From Deltaproteobacteria bacterium (GTDB lineage Bacteria; Myxococcota_A; Polyangia; Polyangiales; Ga0077539), in contig JAUXYJ010000088.1 in the NCBI GenBank assembly GCA_030694465.1, positions 1-64,000 of the forward strand: a stretch of 64,000 bases of DNA, given 5' to 3'. Made by a program: the position numbers and the translations under genes. Under the pieces are notes generated by a model. The model worked only from the letters and a program-made list of their open reading frames with translations, did not search any database and was not told where the DNA came from. Below are positions 62,663 through 64,000 of the stretch, one piece after another; within the stretch, counting starts at the first letter, position 1; each line of letters starts with the position of its first letter.

Positions 62663-64000
62663 CTACAGTGGTTCGCGTCGTGAGAGCACCGCCGCGGCCT
62701 CGACACGGTCGTCAAACGCGTGCCGAACGCCGAGCACTTCCTGGTAGGTCTCGTGACCTTTGCCAGCGATCAGCACGACATCGTCTTTGCCTGCGCTCTC
62801 AATCGCCACAGCGATCGCCTCGCGTCGATCCAAGACGACACAATAACTTCCTCTCGAAGCGACCGAGAGCTCTTGTGTCGTCACCGCGCGCATTTGCCCA
62901 TTCTTCAGACCAACGACCGCGTCGTTGGCGATGTCTGTAGGCGTCTCGCTCCGAGGATTGTCTGTGGTGAGCACCGCAATGTCCGCGCCTTCAGCCACGG
63001 CCAACCCCATCGGAGCACGCTTGCGCGCGTCGCGATCACCGCCACAACCAAAGACGCAAAACAGCCTCCCTCGCGTGACCTTGCGCAGGGCCTGCAAGAC
63101 GTTGGCGAGCGCATCTGGCGTGTGCGCGTAATCCACAAATACCGCAGGAAACCCAGGGTCCTTCGTGCGCACAGGCTCAAGACGACCCGGCGCGCCGATC
63201 GCGTCGGTGAGTGTCGCCGCTGCCTCGCTGAGCGACACGCCCAGCTCAGCGACCGAGGCCAACGCGGTCAAGAGATTCTCGAGGTTGTGCCGACCCACGA
63301 GCGGTGATCGAAGTGCCAGCTCGCCCGCGGGCGAGGCGATGGTTGCGGTGATCCCAGAAGCACTAAAGTCCGCGTTGATCGCGTAGAAATCCGCCGCTCG
63401 GTCACCCCGCGCTGATGTCGTCAGGAGCTGCCCCGCGACTCCCTCGCGCGCCCACGCTGCGCCGGTCGGGTCGTCAATATTCAGCACGCTCATCGCTGGA
63501 CCGAGCGTAGTAAACAGACGCCGCTTGGACTGGGCATAGTCTTCCATCGAGCTGTGAAAATCCAGGTGATCCTGCGTGAGGTTGGTAAACGCTGCCACGC
63601 GAAATCGCACCGACTCGACGCGCTGCAATGCCAGCGCATGCGACGACACCTCCATCGCGATTTCGGTCGCGCCCAGCGCGCGCATCGCGGCCAAGCGGCG
63701 GGTCAAATCGTCGGACTCGGGGGTCGTATGCGCGGCGGCCCAGCGGTGCGCGCCGAGCCGATGTTCGACTGTGCCAAGGATCCCAATCGAGCGGCCTAAT
63801 CGCTGCAAAATATGCTCGATGAGCCAGGTCGTCGTGGTCTTTCCGTTGGTCCCGGTGACACCGATCACCTCCATCGAGAAGCTCGGGTGGCACCACACCG
63901 CAGACGACGCAAACGCCAACGCACGCCGCGCATCTGGCACCACAAGCTGGGGCACCGCGATCGCCAACGGACTCTCTGCGATGACCGCGACCGCTCCTCG
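62663..64000 (-). CDS. murE: UDP-MurNAc-tripeptide synthetase MurE (partial, 5' end outside window)
   Basis: The C-terminal 445 residues of MurE. The frame continues to the right window edge without a start. GVTGTNGKTTTT (ATP loop), FTNLTQDHLDFHSSMEDYAQ, LEPVRTKDPGFPAVFVDYAHTPDAL and TTDNPRSETPTDI are present. The DNPR motif fits addition of meso-diaminopimelate rather than L-Lys. The apparent start at 63967 is an internal TTG codon. It heads the visible murE-murF-mraY run; ftsI and upstream dcw genes presumably lie beyond 64000. Confidence 0.95.
   Translation of the reverse strand, partial: RGAVAVIAESPLAIAVPQLVVPDARRALAFASSAVWCHPSFSMEVIGVTGTNGKTTTTWLIEHILQRLGRSIGILGTVEHRLGAHRWAAAHTTPESDDLTRRLAAMRALGATEIAMEVSSHALALQRVESVRFRVAAFTNLTQDHLDFHSSMEDYAQSKRRLFTTLGPAMSVLNIDDPTGAAWAREGVAGQLLTTSARGDRAADFYAINADFSASGITATIASPAGELALRSPLVGRHNLENLLTALASVAELGVSLSEAAATLTDAIGAPGRLEPVRTKDPGFPAVFVDYAHTPDALANVLQALRKVTRGRLFCVFGCGGDRDARKRAPMGLAVAEGADIAVLTTDNPRSETPTDIANDAVVGLKNGQMRAVTTQELSVASRGSYCVVLDRREAIAVAIESAGKDDVVLIAGKGHETYQEVLGVRHAFDDRVEAAAVLSRREPL

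Noticed and set aside
1-64000. CRISPR arrays, insertion sequences, integrases, rRNA or tRNA genes
   Set aside because: No repeat-spacer pattern, transposase or integrase motif, or cloverleaf was found in any gap examined by eye.

Overview
The window is a GC-rich, gene-dense bacterial chromosome segment of about 51 protein genes. I see no tRNA, rRNA, CRISPR array or insertion sequence. It most resembles a myxobacterium-like member of Myxococcota, probably near Polyangiales/Sandaracinaceae. The reasons are an Asp/Gly/Ala-rich family of surface lipoproteins, a MYXO-CTERM-like C-terminal sorting tail, an NtrC-type regulator beside a sigma-54-like promoter, a very large kinase-like TPR protein, and a MurE motif fitting meso-diaminopimelate peptidoglycan. 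The taxonomic call is inference from content only.

Region 1 (1-11.7 kb, minus strand) is a translation/transcription operon: rimP, nusA, ylxR-L7Ae fusion, infB, an unrecognised 170-aa gene, a DUF503 gene, rbfA, truB and an FAD-linked oxidase. Most junctions are 4-bp start/stop overlaps. Its roughly 400-nt upstream region carries a plausible sigma-70 promoter with a perfect palindrome in the spacer, and a long leader hairpin. Region 2 (11.7-22.5 kb) is mixed: a large membrane protein, an HD-domain protein resembling the C-terminal part of CCA-adding enzymes, a 2Fe-2S ferredoxin, RidA, a metallophosphoesterase, both 3-oxoacid CoA-transferase subunits, a metallo-beta-lactamase-fold hydrolase, an amidohydrolase lipoprotein and small unknowns.

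Region 3 (22.5-28.8 kb) has a three-gene set (YbjN-like protein, outer-membrane barrel-like protein, 13-heme lipoprotein) that could form a porin-cytochrome electron conduit, then truA, then a secreted protein paired with a membrane-anchored zinc peptidase. Region 4 (28.8-36.1 kb) is an ABC/HlyD/TolC export operon. It lies beside a sigma-54 activator and a divergently transcribed histidine kinase; the gap between activator and exporter holds a sigma-54-like promoter and a 9+9 bp inverted repeat suited to an activator site.

Region 5 (36.1-45.1 kb) has a 1764-aa protein with a degenerate kinase domain and TPR-rich remainder, a sorted surface protein, a protein made of four 91-residue tandem repeats, and a PP2C phosphatase. 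Region 6 (45.2-64 kb) is a rearranged division and cell-wall cluster. murE (running off the window), murF, mraY, murD, ftsW, murG, ftsQ, ftsA and ftsZ are on the minus strand, but murC is inverted. A TetR/carotenoid-oxygenase pair, a COQ4-like gene, an alpha/beta hydrolase and a lipoprotein are interspersed. murB and ddl are not seen. A 22-bp RNA stem lies between ftsA and ftsZ.
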